DNA of 64,000 nucleotides from an uncultured Dorea sp. (GCA_910579015.1 CAJTRO010000005.1:65429-129428); one strand, 5' to 3'. Shown: positions 8,047 through 17,585, numbered from the stretch's first letter. Made by a program: numbers and translations. The notes: generated from the sequence alone by a model not told the origin.

Positions 8047-11000
8047 TTAAAATATGAATTCCTGCTGTTCCATGACCTCTATCTGAGATACGATCATTGT
8101 CTCAGGTTCATTTCCGCGCAGATGGTCTGCTTTCAGGTATTGCATTCCATTTCTGAGACTTGCGGCGATAAGATTTAATACGTAAATGTTGTCGAAACGG
8201 TTGTATATGGAATCTCCGCCAAGACCTGTCAGGCATATGAGCTGAGTGTTTGTCTTTTTGGCGACGTCCATCAGAGGCTTAAGCAGATGGGACGCGTTTG
8301 TCTGGGCGAAGGGATTGTCCATGACCAGGACCTTTCCTTCATTCTTATCTGCGAAGATGTCGGTGTCGTCTTTTCTCATATAATATAGAAGACTTGACAG
8401 TATGACAAATGCCGACAAAAAGCCCTCCCCGCCTGAATTTCTCGCCACTTCTGCCCAGGTGATGGGATACTCTCTCTCCGCCTCGATCTTATACAGGCGG
8501 ATCTGCACATTTCCGATCCCGACCACCGTATCATACAGATTTCTCGTGGTGATCCGGGTTCCGAAATACTCCTGTGCATTCTCGTTCTGCGCAAACAGAC
8601 GGAGACCTTTCTGCGTGATCTCGTCAATCATGTCCTGAAGGCGGATCTGGTACAGGTTCTCGTTCTCTTCCCACTCCGGGAGACCGATCTTCAGCATCTT
8701 CACCGGATGCTTTCGGATGGCAATCGTAGAATTATGGTCGATCCTTCCCAGATTCTGGTGTACCTCCCGGACATAATCCTCCAAGAGCTCCACGATCTTG
8801 TGCTTCTCCTTCTCCACAAGGGAAATGTCTACCTCCAGCTTCTCCATCAGACTGTCGTAGGACTGTATCGTAGCCGCAAGCTGTCTTAACACTGCGGACG
8901 CATCCCGTGCAAGCTCCAGCATCGCTTCCAGCGGTTTCCTGTAGAAATCCTCCTGAAACTGTTCCATGCGCACGATCCGGTTCAGCAGGCGTGTCAGTAC
9001 GTCCCCCGCCTCCCGGCTGTCTTGAAGCATCTGGTTATAATCCCTGATCAGGATGCCCTTGAAGTTACGAAGGCTCTTTGCATCCATCCTGTCAAAGTCC
9101 TGTTCCCATACAACCTCATCCCCCAGCGGGAATCCGCTGTACTCAGAGAGAGCTGTCAGATTCTCGTCATAACTGCGGAGCCGTTCCTTTAAGCCGTCCG
9201 CCTGGATCTCTGCCTCCTTCTCCTGATAACGGAACTGATTCTTCCTCGCGTCAAAATCCTGATTCTGGATCTCCTCTTTTGACAGCGGTTCTTCCTCTCC
9301 GCATTCAGTCTTCATCCGTTCTAAGCGCTCCCTCTTCTGCTGATCCACCACGGCAATCTGCTTATCCTCGTCATTCCACAGCCTCTGCTTTTCGGCAATC
9401 TTCCGGTTACAATCCTCAAGCAGTATCTCCTGATGGGATTCCTCCTGGCGGTCATAGCGCACCTGCTCCCAGTCCCCGCCAGAAAGCCCGTATTTCTTCT
9501 GCAAATGCTCAAGTTCCTCCTGTGCATCCTGATAACGGTTTCCCGCACGCTGTTCCTGTTCCTCAAGCTCCTGTATTTCCTGGGACATGTGGGAAGTAAT
9601 CGCGGCATACCGGGCTTCCATCCTGCGGATATCCGTGCCGGCTTCTTCCGCCTCCTTTGGCGCCTCTGCCTTCTCATACCTCTGGTACTTCCGGGCTTCT
9701 CTGCGGATTTCCTCCCCTTCACGGATCAGATTGTTCTTCTCGATCTCTCCACTCTTTAACCTCTCCTTAAGCTTCTCCTGCTGGTTCTGGCACAGCTTCT
9801 GTCTCTCCTTAAGCTTCTCGGCCTCCTTCTTACACCGCTCAAGCTCCTTAAGATTCTGCTCATACGCCTCGTATTCCTTACACAGCCCTTCAAGATCCTC
9901 CAGCCGTCTCTGCTGGCGTCCGGCCTCTCGTTCAGCGTTTCGAATCTCATTTCCCAGCCGTTCAAGCTCCGTCTTAAGCTCTGCCAGCTCTTCCTCCCCT
10001 TCACGGATTTCCCGATCCTGCCTCTTAATCTGTCCGGCAAGCTGTCTTTTGCGTTTCTCATTTTCATCCAGCCTCTCCCTGCTGACCTTCTGGTTTCTTA
10101 TCATCTCCTGTCGTTCAAAATATTCCGTATACTCCGTCTGCCGGACCGCTGCGGCCTCCTTCTTCTTCCTGATCTGCTCTTCCTTCTCCCGTACCAGATC
10201 TTTAAGCTTCTCCTCATTCAGCAGGTTCTCGTTGAACCAGACGTAGAAGCTGACGCCCTCAAGCCGGATAATCCTGCTCTCCCTGTCCTTACAGCTTCCT
10301 TCGAGCATCTCCCTTGCCACGATCGGAATCGGAAATGAAGTATAGATGCCTCCCATATTCTGCGACAGCTTCCGCAGTTCGGCTTCCGACAGGATCAGCG
10401 CATAAGGAAGAAACGGATGACGGCGCACCAGTTCGACATTCTGCTGTTCCGAGTAACCATTCTTCGCCATCCACTCCATTCCATAGACCACATGGATCCC
10501 AAGGCCGTCAAGCTCCTGTTCCAGTTCCGCCGGCAGTTCCAGCACCTTCCCCTGTGTCAGACGCTGATACTCCTTCTGCAAAATGTCCTCTTCCTTCTCA
10601 AGATTCCTCCGGATCCCCGCGATCTCCTTAAGCTTCCTCTCAGACGCGTTCAGTATCCTGCCGCTGTCAAAAAGCTGGTCCTCATCCAGATCCAGATACC
10701 GCATCACCACCTTGCGCGCTTCCAGCTCCTTCTCATACTCCTGTCCCAAGCGCTCCTCCCTGGCTGACTCCATCTTTCCCTGAAGCAGTTCCGAACGCAT
10801 ATCCTGAAGACTGCGCTCAAGGCCGCGCTCCCTCTCGACCGACTTCTCCTTTTGTTTCTTAAGCTCCAGACGTGACCGGACTTGCGCCTCTAACTCCTTC
10901 TCATAAGCCTCCCGGCAGATCTCAAGCGCGCCCGGCTCGTATACGCCGAGAATATTACGGATCAATTCCTCCCCATAACGCCGGTTAAACGCATCCTCCG

Positions 11001-12459
11001 TCCGGTCGTAAGACGCTGCCCCGCTCTTAAGCCCGCCAGACCTTGATGCATTCAGAAGCAGGCTCTCCGAAAGCCCCGAAAGCTTCTCTTCAACCTTCAG
11101 AAGCTCTGATGCGGCCGCCTCAGACGCCTCCTCATTTTCCCTTCTCTTCGTCTCATTCTCATGAAGAAGCCCTTCATAATAACATCTCAGCGCATAGCCA
11201 AGAAAATTTCGTTCCGGTTCCAGATCCTCTTCCTTCTGCCTTGATACAAGAAGTCTCTGACGAATCCGTTCCAGTTCGTTCCTCTCCTGGCGCGCAGTCT
11301 TCTGTTGTTTCGCACAGGCAAGAAGATGAATCTTTCGCAGAATCCCTTCTGCATCCTTCGCAATCTCCTCCTTCTCTATTTCAATCATATCCCGGTTGCT
11401 CAGATGAAACCGAAGCTCCTGCTCCAGCCGGTGTATCTCACTGGACAGCTTCTCATACTCCACCCTGGAGATCTGCGCGCGGATTGCTTCTATGTTCTCA
11501 AGTATCCTCTGGTACTCCTCCTCGGTCACATCATGAAGCCGTGTGAGCTCTGCGATAAAGTGCGCAACCAGATTCTCCTGTTTACTGACACTCACACTCT
11601 TCGCCTGATAATCCTCCGCCTTCTCCCGGATCTTATCTGCTTCCGCCTTAAACTCACGTATGATGTCGCGCCTCTTGATCTTCGTCTGGTTGTCCTTGTA
11701 CTGCCCCACGTATTTCTCCAGAATCGTCTGAAATTCCTTCATGCGGTTCCGTTCCTTATTCAGCTTACTCTCCACGGCATCAAGAAACCACTTCTCCACC
11801 AGCCCCTTCTCATCCCGGCAGTCGGAGAACAGCTCCGACAGCCCGGATTCTTTCAGGTTCACCTTCTTGATGATCGTCTCCCACTCCTTGTAGTGGATCT
11901 GGTATTCCGTCAATTTATCAAAATACTGTCTGGATTGTGCCGGATTCGTCATATCATAATAGAAGAAGCTCATGGATCTGTCCTTCTTATAGGCTTCAAA
12001 CATCTGCCTGCACGCCGCAAAGTTCTTAAGGACGATCTCCTTTCTTCCCTTCTCTACCACCGGCAGATGATGAATATCCTGGATGCAGGACTTACGGTAC
12101 TCGCTGACGATATTGACCATCTCCAGATTCTCCCCATTGCCCTCTCCGGTATCCTGGCTCCTTCTTACCATCATCCCGGTAAGGACGTAACCCGCCCCGC
12201 CGTCCAATACCCACTCCACCAGGATAAATGACGGCTTATTCGTGGTAAAATAGCTCTCGAACGGCCGGTCTTTTGCGTCCCGGTATCTCTTATGCACGAA
12301 CGGAGCCGTCATCATCTGGACAAGCACAGACTTCCCGCCCCCGTTTCGAAGAGACAGAAGGGTGCTCTCCCCGTTCAGATGAAAGCACTCGTCGCTGACG
12401 CGGATTGCATTGTTGTTATAATTTACGTTGATCAGCCTGACGGCGTTAATTTTACTCAT
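8047..12459 (-). CDS. jetC: Wadjet system SMC-like ATPase JetC
   Basis: A 1470-residue SMC/MukB-type ATPase. Walker A is LRNGGGKSV (residues 38-46) right at the N terminus. There follow several hundred residues of Glu/Lys/Arg/Leu-rich coiled coil, and the C-terminal head has NSGGEGFLSAF (signature) and KVLVMDNPFAQTN (Walker B). JetC works with JetA and JetB as a condensin-like loop extruder that recognises small circular DNA, which JetD then cuts. It is the last gene of the operon. The gap to the preceding inserted cassette is 55 bp and AGAGGAA precedes the ATG. The base composition is G+C rich like jetA/B/D, unlike the cassette between. Confidence 0.9.
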   Translation of the reverse strand: MSKINAVRLINVNYNNNAIRVSDECFHLNGESTLLSLRNGGGKSVLVQMMTAPFVHKRYRDAKDRPFESYFTTNKPSFILVEWVLDGGAGYVLTGMMVRRSQDTGEGNGENLEMVNIVSEYRKSCIQDIHHLPVVEKGRKEIVLKNFAACRQMFEAYKKDRSMSFFYYDMTNPAQSRQYFDKLTEYQIHYKEWETIIKKVNLKESGLSELFSDCRDEKGLVEKWFLDAVESKLNKERNRMKEFQTILEKYVGQYKDNQTKIKRRDIIREFKAEADKIREKAEDYQAKSVSVSKQENLVAHFIAELTRLHDVTEEEYQRILENIEAIRAQISRVEYEKLSSEIHRLEQELRFHLSNRDMIEIEKEEIAKDAEGILRKIHLLACAKQQKTARQERNELERIRQRLLVSRQKEEDLEPERNFLGYALRCYYEGLLHENETKRRENEEASEAAASELLKVEEKLSGLSESLLLNASRSGGLKSGAASYDRTEDAFNRRYGEELIRNILGVYEPGALEICREAYEKELEAQVRSRLELKKQKEKSVERERGLERSLQDMRSELLQGKMESAREERLGQEYEKELEARKVVMRYLDLDEDQLFDSGRILNASERKLKEIAGIRRNLEKEEDILQKEYQRLTQGKVLELPAELEQELDGLGIHVVYGMEWMAKNGYSEQQNVELVRRHPFLPYALILSEAELRKLSQNMGGIYTSFPIPIVAREMLEGSCKDRESRIIRLEGVSFYVWFNENLLNEEKLKDLVREKEEQIRKKKEAAAVRQTEYTEYFERQEMIRNQKVSRERLDENEKRKRQLAGQIKRQDREIREGEEELAELKTELERLGNEIRNAEREAGRQQRRLEDLEGLCKEYEAYEQNLKELERCKKEAEKLKERQKLCQNQQEKLKERLKSGEIEKNNLIREGEEIRREARKYQRYEKAEAPKEAEEAGTDIRRMEARYAAITSHMSQEIQELEEQEQRAGNRYQDAQEELEHLQKKYGLSGGDWEQVRYDRQEESHQEILLEDCNRKIAEKQRLWNDEDKQIAVVDQQKRERLERMKTECGEEEPLSKEEIQNQDFDARKNQFRYQEKEAEIQADGLKERLRSYDENLTALSEYSGFPLGDEVVWEQDFDRMDAKSLRNFKGILIRDYNQMLQDSREAGDVLTRLLNRIVRMEQFQEDFYRKPLEAMLELARDASAVLRQLAATIQSYDSLMEKLEVDISLVEKEKHKIVELLEDYVREVHQNLGRIDHNSTIAIRKHPVKMLKIGLPEWEENENLYQIRLQDMIDEITQKGLRLFAQNENAQEYFGTRITTRNLYDTVVGIGNVQIRLYKIEAEREYPITWAEVARNSGGEGFLSAFVILSSLLYYMRKDDTDIFADKNEGKVLVMDNPFAQTNASHLLKPLMDVAKKTNTQLICLTGLGGDSIYNRFDNIYVLNLIAASLRNGMQYLKADHLRGNEPETMIVSQIEVMEQQEFIF

Positions 12460-12514
12460 ACATGGATTCCTCTTATTCCTTCTCTCACGTTTTGATGTGA
12501 CTATATTTCTCGTT

Positions 12515-13201
12515 TCATTTCTCTTTTATAACAACTATCCCAAGCACTCTCTGTACTTCCTCCGATTGTATCAGCATCCTCATCTTCCCATTTCCTTCTT
12601 CAACCTCCGGCTTACCGCACCTGCGATTATCCGGATGCTCTGATACACAACAATCCTTATACCAGCACTCGCCCATAAGCGTTCCCTTGACAGACCACTT
12701 CTCATTTTGTGTAAATTCACCTGCCAGTGATTTCATCACCCGCTCTGTAGAGTATCGCTTAAATCCATATAAATACTGTAATGTTCTCTCGTCTTCTATC
12801 TTTGACAGGTTAATACTGTGATTTTCAATTGCAGATAAAACTTCTTTCCGAATTCTGATCTTATCAGCCTTACCGGTTCCTGTCCATAACACCAGCTTGT
12901 CAAAAGCAAGAAGTAAATGCTCAAAACAGATTAGATCCAAAATTATAATCTTACCATCTGACTTGTCGGCTATAAACTTTAACAAGCGATACTTGTTACG
13001 AATATCCTGATTATCAACTACATGATCAAATGCGATATAATACTTATCTTCATCTTCCAGATTCAAACCTGACAGTGCCTCTAAAATCCCCTGATTACTT
13101 CCCTTACTTTCAACTATAAGTGCATTTCCAAAGAAAAGTTGATTAACCAATTCCCAAAAATGAAATCCTGCGCCGGTATCTTCTGTCCATAAATATGTCA
13201 T
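12515..13201 (-). CDS. Unknown protein, possibly Toprim-like, third gene of cassette inserted in Wadjet operon
   Basis: 228 residues; family not recognised. A hydrophobic strand followed by an acid (NALIVESKGSNQ, E31), then YYIAFDHVVDNQD (D59, D63) and KIIILDLICFEHLLL recall the order of Toprim or DUF4435-type nuclease motifs, but the match is weak. The C-terminal region has a Cys cluster (GECWYKDCC...RRCG, about 178-196) that could bind zinc. It starts 1 nt after the P-loop gene, with GAGGAG placed inside that gene, so translation is coupled. It is clearly AT-rich compared with jetB and jetC. Confidence 0.6.
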   Translation of the reverse strand: MTYLWTEDTGAGFHFWELVNQLFFGNALIVESKGSNQGILEALSGLNLEDEDKYYIAFDHVVDNQDIRNKYRLLKFIADKSDGKIIILDLICFEHLLLAFDKLVLWTGTGKADKIRIRKEVLSAIENHSINLSKIEDERTLQYLYGFKRYSTERVMKSLAGEFTQNEKWSVKGTLMGECWYKDCCVSEHPDNRRCGKPEVEEGNGKMRMLIQSEEVQRVLGIVVIKEK

Positions 13202-13202
13202 A

Positions 13203-13604
13203 TCACAACTCCTCTTCCAGCGTTATCTTGTTATCATCAAAGTGCAGCACTTTGAAACTCTTGTCTGACACATTGAGCCCGTCACAATTTCTCAAAAAAA
13301 GCATATATTGATTAGAAAATTCAAAATTAATGAATTTTCTGATATCATCATCAATTAAAATATCTGCGTTATCAATTACAACAAAATTCCCCCTGCATTG
13401 TTTGACTGTTTCTAAAAAAGTATCTGACTTGTAATTAAACAGTTTAATCATTTTATATTGCTCGGTAAGTCTTAAATCTTCTAACATTTCATAAAGAACA
13501 GTTTTGCCTGTGCCGCTATCTCCACCTACAAGAGTAATCCTATCCTCAAAAACAAGATCGTATGAAAAGGGCTCTGCTTTAAATGTAATATTCTTATAAA
13601 TCAT
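13203..13604 (-). CDS. Minimal P-loop ATPase, second gene of inserted cassette
   Basis: 133 residues from the ATG at 13604, chosen because AAAGGAGAG lies just upstream; an upstream start in frame lacks a site. It has Walker A GGDSGTGKT (about 26-34) and a Walker B-like strand NFVVIDNADILIDDD (about 71-85). It ends soon after a further strand, so only the core of a P-loop NTPase is present, with no sensor or lid domain. It overlaps the preceding gene by 11 bp and nearly abuts the next. The ATPase probably works with the two neighbouring proteins, as in small ATPase-plus-effector defence modules; that role is inference. Confidence 0.65.
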   Translation of the reverse strand: MIYKNITFKAEPFSYDLVFEDRITLVGGDSGTGKTVLYEMLEDLRLTEQYKMIKLFNYKSDTFLETVKQCRGNFVVIDNADILIDDDIRKFINFEFSNQYMLFLRNCDGLNVSDKSFKVLHFDDNKITLEEEL

Positions 13605-14046
13605 CAGCTTCTCTCCTTTCATACTCCTTGCTCCACCATGCCTGATATCCATTACTTCCTGTCACTATATCCGAATCATTAAATCGGATTTTCGCATCAT
13701 CCGGAATATCTGTAAGCGTCGGTCTTGACATATAAATCTTTATATTATCCATCGAAAATATAATTTTAAGCACATTGGGACCGCATTCTTCTACACACAC
13801 CACTTTATCAGGATGTTTTACAATATTAAGCAATGTCTTACAGCCAGACGACAAATTGCGGATTGTACCCAGACCAAACTTTGTTTCAATGTGCTTATCC
13901 GGTGTCAATTTTGCCTCATCTACCTGTAGGATGAGATTTATTTCATTTTGTGACATTTCTTCATTACCTGTATTCAGATTAAAATATAAGTCATTTTGAA
14001 ATATCCAGTCTTTTGAATCTTTTTTCTCGGTATATATATCTATCAT
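13594..14046 (-). CDS. Unknown protein, first gene of inserted cassette
   Basis: 150 residues with alternating hydrophobic and polar residues, suggesting a mainly beta fold (VLKIIFSMDNIKIYMSRPTL), and a C-terminal acidic/aromatic tail (GYQAWWSKEYERREADDL). No catalytic motif or family was recognised. AAAGGAG precedes the ATG. It begins 42 bp after jetB. The strong composition shift (about one third G+C by eye in parts of 13261-13440, against well over half in jetC) marks the start of foreign DNA here. Confidence 0.6.
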   Translation of the reverse strand: MIDIYTEKKDSKDWIFQNDLYFNLNTGNEEMSQNEINLILQVDEAKLTPDKHIETKFGLGTIRNLSSGCKTLLNIVKHPDKVVCVEECGPNVLKIIFSMDNIKIYMSRPTLTDIPDDAKIRFNDSDIVTGSNGYQAWWSKEYERREADDL

Positions 14047-14088
14047 TTCATGTCACTCCTTTAACATCGTTAACTATCGGGACACTTT

Positions 14089-14796
14089 TCAGACGCGCCC
14101 CAATACGCGCAGTACCCTGTGATAATTATTCTGGTTCAGCAGATTCCAGTCCATAAAATTATCCAGCTTCTTCGTGGTCTTGATCATCTCGTCTGCCTCC
14201 ACATACTCAATCAATCCCTGCTTCTGCAAAAACACCAGAATCGAGTGCAGGAAGCCCTCCTTCGTCGTCTTCGCCCGGGAACCTTTGTCGTCCGAGCGCA
14301 GTGCCTCATATGCCTCAAGCATATTAGAAAATGCGATTCCCGACTGCTCCTCCTGTTCCTCGTCCATGCTCTCTGCTCCCTCTTTCAGCCGGCTGGAAAT
14401 ACAGTTTAAAAGCTCCCCGACACGCATATATTCCCGTGCTTTGCTGCTGCTCCCCTGTCCGTCGAAGAATTCCACCAGAAGCGTCAGCACCACGAACTGC
14501 GAGAGGTAGTAGTCCTTATCCGTTCCGGAGGACTTACAGAGCGCCGTCTTAAGCTGGGCCTTGGAAAATCCAAGAAAATGATTCTCCTCTTTGGGGATCA
14601 GGTAAATCACATTCCCATACCGCTCAATCCGGCTCTCAGCAATCTCTCCCTGAGATTTCACAAGATTCTGGATCTCCTCCTGTTCCGTATACGCCCTGTA
14701 GAGCTGCATCTCCTCGTCCTCGCTAAGCTCATGGTGTTCCAGGAGGTAATAGAAAATCTCCTGGCTGGTTCGGATTTCTTCTAATTCATAAGCCAT
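14089..14796 (-). CDS. jetB: Wadjet system kleisin-partner subunit JetB (DUF4194)
   Basis: 235 residues, acidic and helical, with the DUF4194-like core (FLGFSKAQLKTALCKSSGTDKDYYLSQFVVLTLLVEFF). In Wadjet this is the MukE/KITE-like subunit that binds the JetA kleisin and the JetC heads. It lies 46 bp downstream of jetA. In usual Wadjet operons jetC follows directly; here three AT-rich genes intervene. Confidence 0.85.
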   Translation of the reverse strand: MAYELEEIRTSQEIFYYLLEHHELSEDEEMQLYRAYTEQEEIQNLVKSQGEIAESRIERYGNVIYLIPKEENHFLGFSKAQLKTALCKSSGTDKDYYLSQFVVLTLLVEFFDGQGSSSKAREYMRVGELLNCISSRLKEGAESMDEEQEEQSGIAFSNMLEAYEALRSDDKGSRAKTTKEGFLHSILVFLQKQGLIEYVEADEMIKTTKKLDNFMDWNLLNQNNYHRVLRVLGRV

Positions 14797-14842
14797 ATTT
14801 TTACTCCTTTTTCATGGTAGTTTTTAATTTATTTCTCTGCTC

Positions 14843-16462
14843 TCAGTTCCTGCGCCCCACGCGAATCAACACATTGGAACACCGTATTGTCTTCCTCGCC
14901 TTATCCTCATTCAATATCCCCTCAAACGTCACGACGCTTCCGTCCTCTATCCGGTAAGTCTCCACCCTCCGAACATCCCGAAACTCAGGATACTCTTCTA
15001 CCAGATGAAGCAGCATCTCATTCAGCTGGAATTCCCCCGGCATATCCTGGATATACTCACTGCGTTCCTTAAAAAGCACCTCAATATCAATCTTCTGATT
15101 CTTAATAAGCTCCACCATGATCTCTTTGAAAATCTCCACATTCGGTATCAACTGCACTCGTTCCTCTTCCCGCTCTTTCACGGCCGCGCCAATCTCCTGT
15201 AGCGATACCTCCCCGGTCTTCACCGCATAACCGAGCAGCCGGCAGAGACTTGTCTCATATTTCTTGAGCTTCTCCTTGCGAAGCCTCTCCTGCTCCCGTA
15301 CCCATTCTTCCTCGTCAAAATCCAGTTCCTCCGCAAGATCCTCCTCCCGGCGTTTCCGTACCGGGCGTTGCAGCTGGAATGCCTTATTCAGGTTATAGAC
15401 CTTATCCGGCTCCTGATTAAACAGCGGACGCAGAAAAAAATCCAGATTCTCAAGTGCCTTCGGATCCGCAAGCACCTTGTCGTACAACTCGGTCCTAAGG
15501 GGAAAACGCCTGATCAGCGACATCTGCGTCAGCATCTCCAATTCCTTCGTGTACAGCGCTTTCAGGTCAAAATGGCTGTTCAGTATCTTCTGATGCTCAT
15601 CAATCGTCCGGTTCAGATACGTCTCGATGATCCTCAGATGCGAAAGCCTCTCCTCATCCTTCTCGCTGAGACGCCTCACGTTAATATTCTCCTCCTCCAG
15701 CGCCTGCGCCCGGCTTTTCACCAGTTCCCTGTAATTCTGGAACTTCTGCTTCGTGTCGCTGATGGTATCCAGATTCTCAAGCAAAATCTCCTCATAATCC
15801 TTCACAGAATAATTCAGCGCATTCCTCCGGATCTTCCCCATTGCCTCCTGGATCTTCTGCAACTGGATCCGAAGCAGATTGAACACATTCTTGATCTCAT
15901 CCACAGCCTTGTCATAGCTCTGCTTCTCAAGATGCATCTTAAAGATCATCTCATGGATCGTCAGCTTCATATTATTCTCAATCTCCAGCGTCGCCAGCAG
16001 AAGATTGTACCCGTCGTCCGTCAGATAATAAGAGGTGCGCCTGAATTCCTGATCTATGTAGATAATCCGGTTCGCCACATAGCTGATATGAAGATCCTGA
16101 TATTCATTTTCCTCAAAATCAAACCCTTCAAAATACATGGCCCTGCCCTCGTTGGACAGTACCACATTTACCACAAAATCCCCCAGCTGTCTGCACTCGT
16201 CGTAAGACATGGCTTTCCTGAAATGCCGGGTATTGATGGTGTCGATGTAGGCTCCCACATCGTCCATCGTGCAGTGCTCCTCTTTTAAGGACTGCTCCAT
16301 GATATAGAGCAACACCGCGAAGATCAGGTTCATCTGTTCCCCTGGCGTCAGGAAACCATACTGTTTCCAGGTCGTCTTCTGGGCGCTGTTTAAGATCAAC
16401 AGCGCATATAACCCCACATTCTTCATTCTTCTGGGAAAATGCTTCAAAAATTCGTATTGCAT
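14843..16462 (-). CDS. jetA: Wadjet system kleisin-like subunit JetA
   Basis: 539 residues from the ATG at 16462, chosen over an upstream TTG because AAAGGAAC precedes it. The N terminus (MQYEFLKHFPRRMKNVGLYALLI) is a winged-helix-like segment, the middle is helical and coiled-coil, and the C terminus is a globular beta-rich domain. The sequence resembles the non-DUF3375 JetA group (I recall this as Pfam JetA, formerly DUF5716), so the system is probably type II or III rather than type I; the subtype is not certain. JetA links the JetC heads as a kleisin. It is 56 bp downstream of jetD. Confidence 0.82.
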   Translation of the reverse strand: MQYEFLKHFPRRMKNVGLYALLILNSAQKTTWKQYGFLTPGEQMNLIFAVLLYIMEQSLKEEHCTMDDVGAYIDTINTRHFRKAMSYDECRQLGDFVVNVVLSNEGRAMYFEGFDFEENEYQDLHISYVANRIIYIDQEFRRTSYYLTDDGYNLLLATLEIENNMKLTIHEMIFKMHLEKQSYDKAVDEIKNVFNLLRIQLQKIQEAMGKIRRNALNYSVKDYEEILLENLDTISDTKQKFQNYRELVKSRAQALEEENINVRRLSEKDEERLSHLRIIETYLNRTIDEHQKILNSHFDLKALYTKELEMLTQMSLIRRFPLRTELYDKVLADPKALENLDFFLRPLFNQEPDKVYNLNKAFQLQRPVRKRREEDLAEELDFDEEEWVREQERLRKEKLKKYETSLCRLLGYAVKTGEVSLQEIGAAVKEREEERVQLIPNVEIFKEIMVELIKNQKIDIEVLFKERSEYIQDMPGEFQLNEMLLHLVEEYPEFRDVRRVETYRIEDGSVVTFEGILNEDKARKTIRCSNVLIRVGRRN

Positions 16463-16518
16463 CTTTGTTCCTTTCTCTCTAAGCTCCAAAGCTTACGGGC
16501 ATCTGGTTCCATATCCGT

Positions 16519-17523
16519 CTAAAAATCAGTTATGTTCAAGATCTCCTGCGGAATGTATTTTCCAGCTTCCAGTACGGCCTTCATCCGCATCACCATATCC
16601 TCATGAAAATGTGAGAAAAACTTCTCCCGTATATTCCGGTTCTGTCCTTCCTTCGTATCCGGCAGATGATCCTTCCCGCACGTCCCCTCCGCTTTGTCCG
16701 CCATCGCCTCATACGCCTTTGTAAACGGCAGGATCTCCCATCTGCCCCCGGCTGTCTTTGCGAGGCTTTCGTAGATTCCAATCCCCTCATAATCCAGATC
16801 TCCGAAATAATAAATCCTGTTTCCGCCATCCTTCATATAAGGCTCCGCACACAGATCAAAATCCAGAAATGAACGCACGATCCCTTTCCCCGCGCCATAG
16901 ACCAGCGTCCCAAACTCTGCGCCGAAGATTGTACACTCCGCTTCTCTCAAACCGCTTTCCATCAGATGCCTGCGCATACTGTAAAACGTATCCTTGTTCT
17001 CCAGGATCAGGATATTCTGCGGTACTTCTCTTGTATGGGAATAGTAAGCCAGAGGCTCTGTCGTCTGGTATATATTAAGAAATTCTTCCTCCAGGCCGCA
17101 GTTCTTCAAGATCCGTTTCCCCTGCCCGCGGCTCAAGAACTTCTCATGCCCCCAGATCTCGAAGCTCCGCTCATTGGCTGACTCTTTATATCCCAGTTTT
17201 TCCCTGTTTTTCTTAAGATATTCACTCAGCATCAGAATCCACGGCCTGTCCTGTTCATAGCTCTTAAGATGTGACAGATAGTAGTCAACAGATATTGCCG
17301 GATGAATCCGGTACTTCAACTCATCCTCATATTTGCTGTAATCCTTCTCCTTCTCCATGATCCAGTATTCACGATAGAGAGCCGGATGCTTTCCATTCGT
17401 CCCGGACGCCTTCAGAGGCTTGATACTTCCCTTTGTTATCTGCTCCATAATATACTGATACTGCTGTCCGTATGCGGTATTACATCTTGCACAAAGCAAT
17501 TCTTCCAGAGATATGCGTTTCAT
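16519..17523 (-). CDS. jetD: Wadjet system Toprim-type DNA nuclease JetD (DUF2220)
   Basis: 334 residues. The C-terminal half has a Toprim-like core: ILILENKDTF (E175) and YYFGDLDYEGIGIYE (D242, D244), matching topoisomerase VI/Spo11-like metal-binding residues. JetD is the subunit that cleaves closed circular DNA once the JetABC motor has extruded it. It is the first gene of this operon and is preceded by a strong promoter and an AAAGGAG site; in the best known Wadjet loci jetD is last. The gene order is therefore D-A-B-(cassette)-C. Confidence 0.88.
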   Translation of the reverse strand: MKRISLEELLCARCNTAYGQQYQYIMEQITKGSIKPLKASGTNGKHPALYREYWIMEKEKDYSKYEDELKYRIHPAISVDYYLSHLKSYEQDRPWILMLSEYLKKNREKLGYKESANERSFEIWGHEKFLSRGQGKRILKNCGLEEEFLNIYQTTEPLAYYSHTREVPQNILILENKDTFYSMRRHLMESGLREAECTIFGAEFGTLVYGAGKGIVRSFLDFDLCAEPYMKDGGNRIYYFGDLDYEGIGIYESLAKTAGGRWEILPFTKAYEAMADKAEGTCGKDHLPDTKEGQNRNIREKFFSHFHEDMVMRMKAVLEAGKYIPQEILNITDF

Positions 17524-17556
17524 GGATCAACGGCTCCTTTTATTTGATCACTCATT

Positions 17557-17585
17557 ATTATACTAAAATCATATACCAACTTCAA
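17557..17585 (-). promoter_or_regulatory. Sigma-A promoter of the Wadjet operon
   Basis: On the minus strand TTGAAG (17580-17585), a 17-bp spacer and a perfect TATAAT (17557-17562) lie 34 bp before jetD. The match is strong enough to suggest constitutive expression. Confidence 0.75.

Noticed and set aside
11305..12231. Long plus-strand reading frame (308 codons) opposite jetC
   Set aside because: Antisense shadow of a G+C-rich coiled-coil gene; no ribosome binding site, His/Leu/Arg-rich artefact composition. The same holds for the plus-strand frames at 9078-9599, 9587-10246 and 15368-16288.
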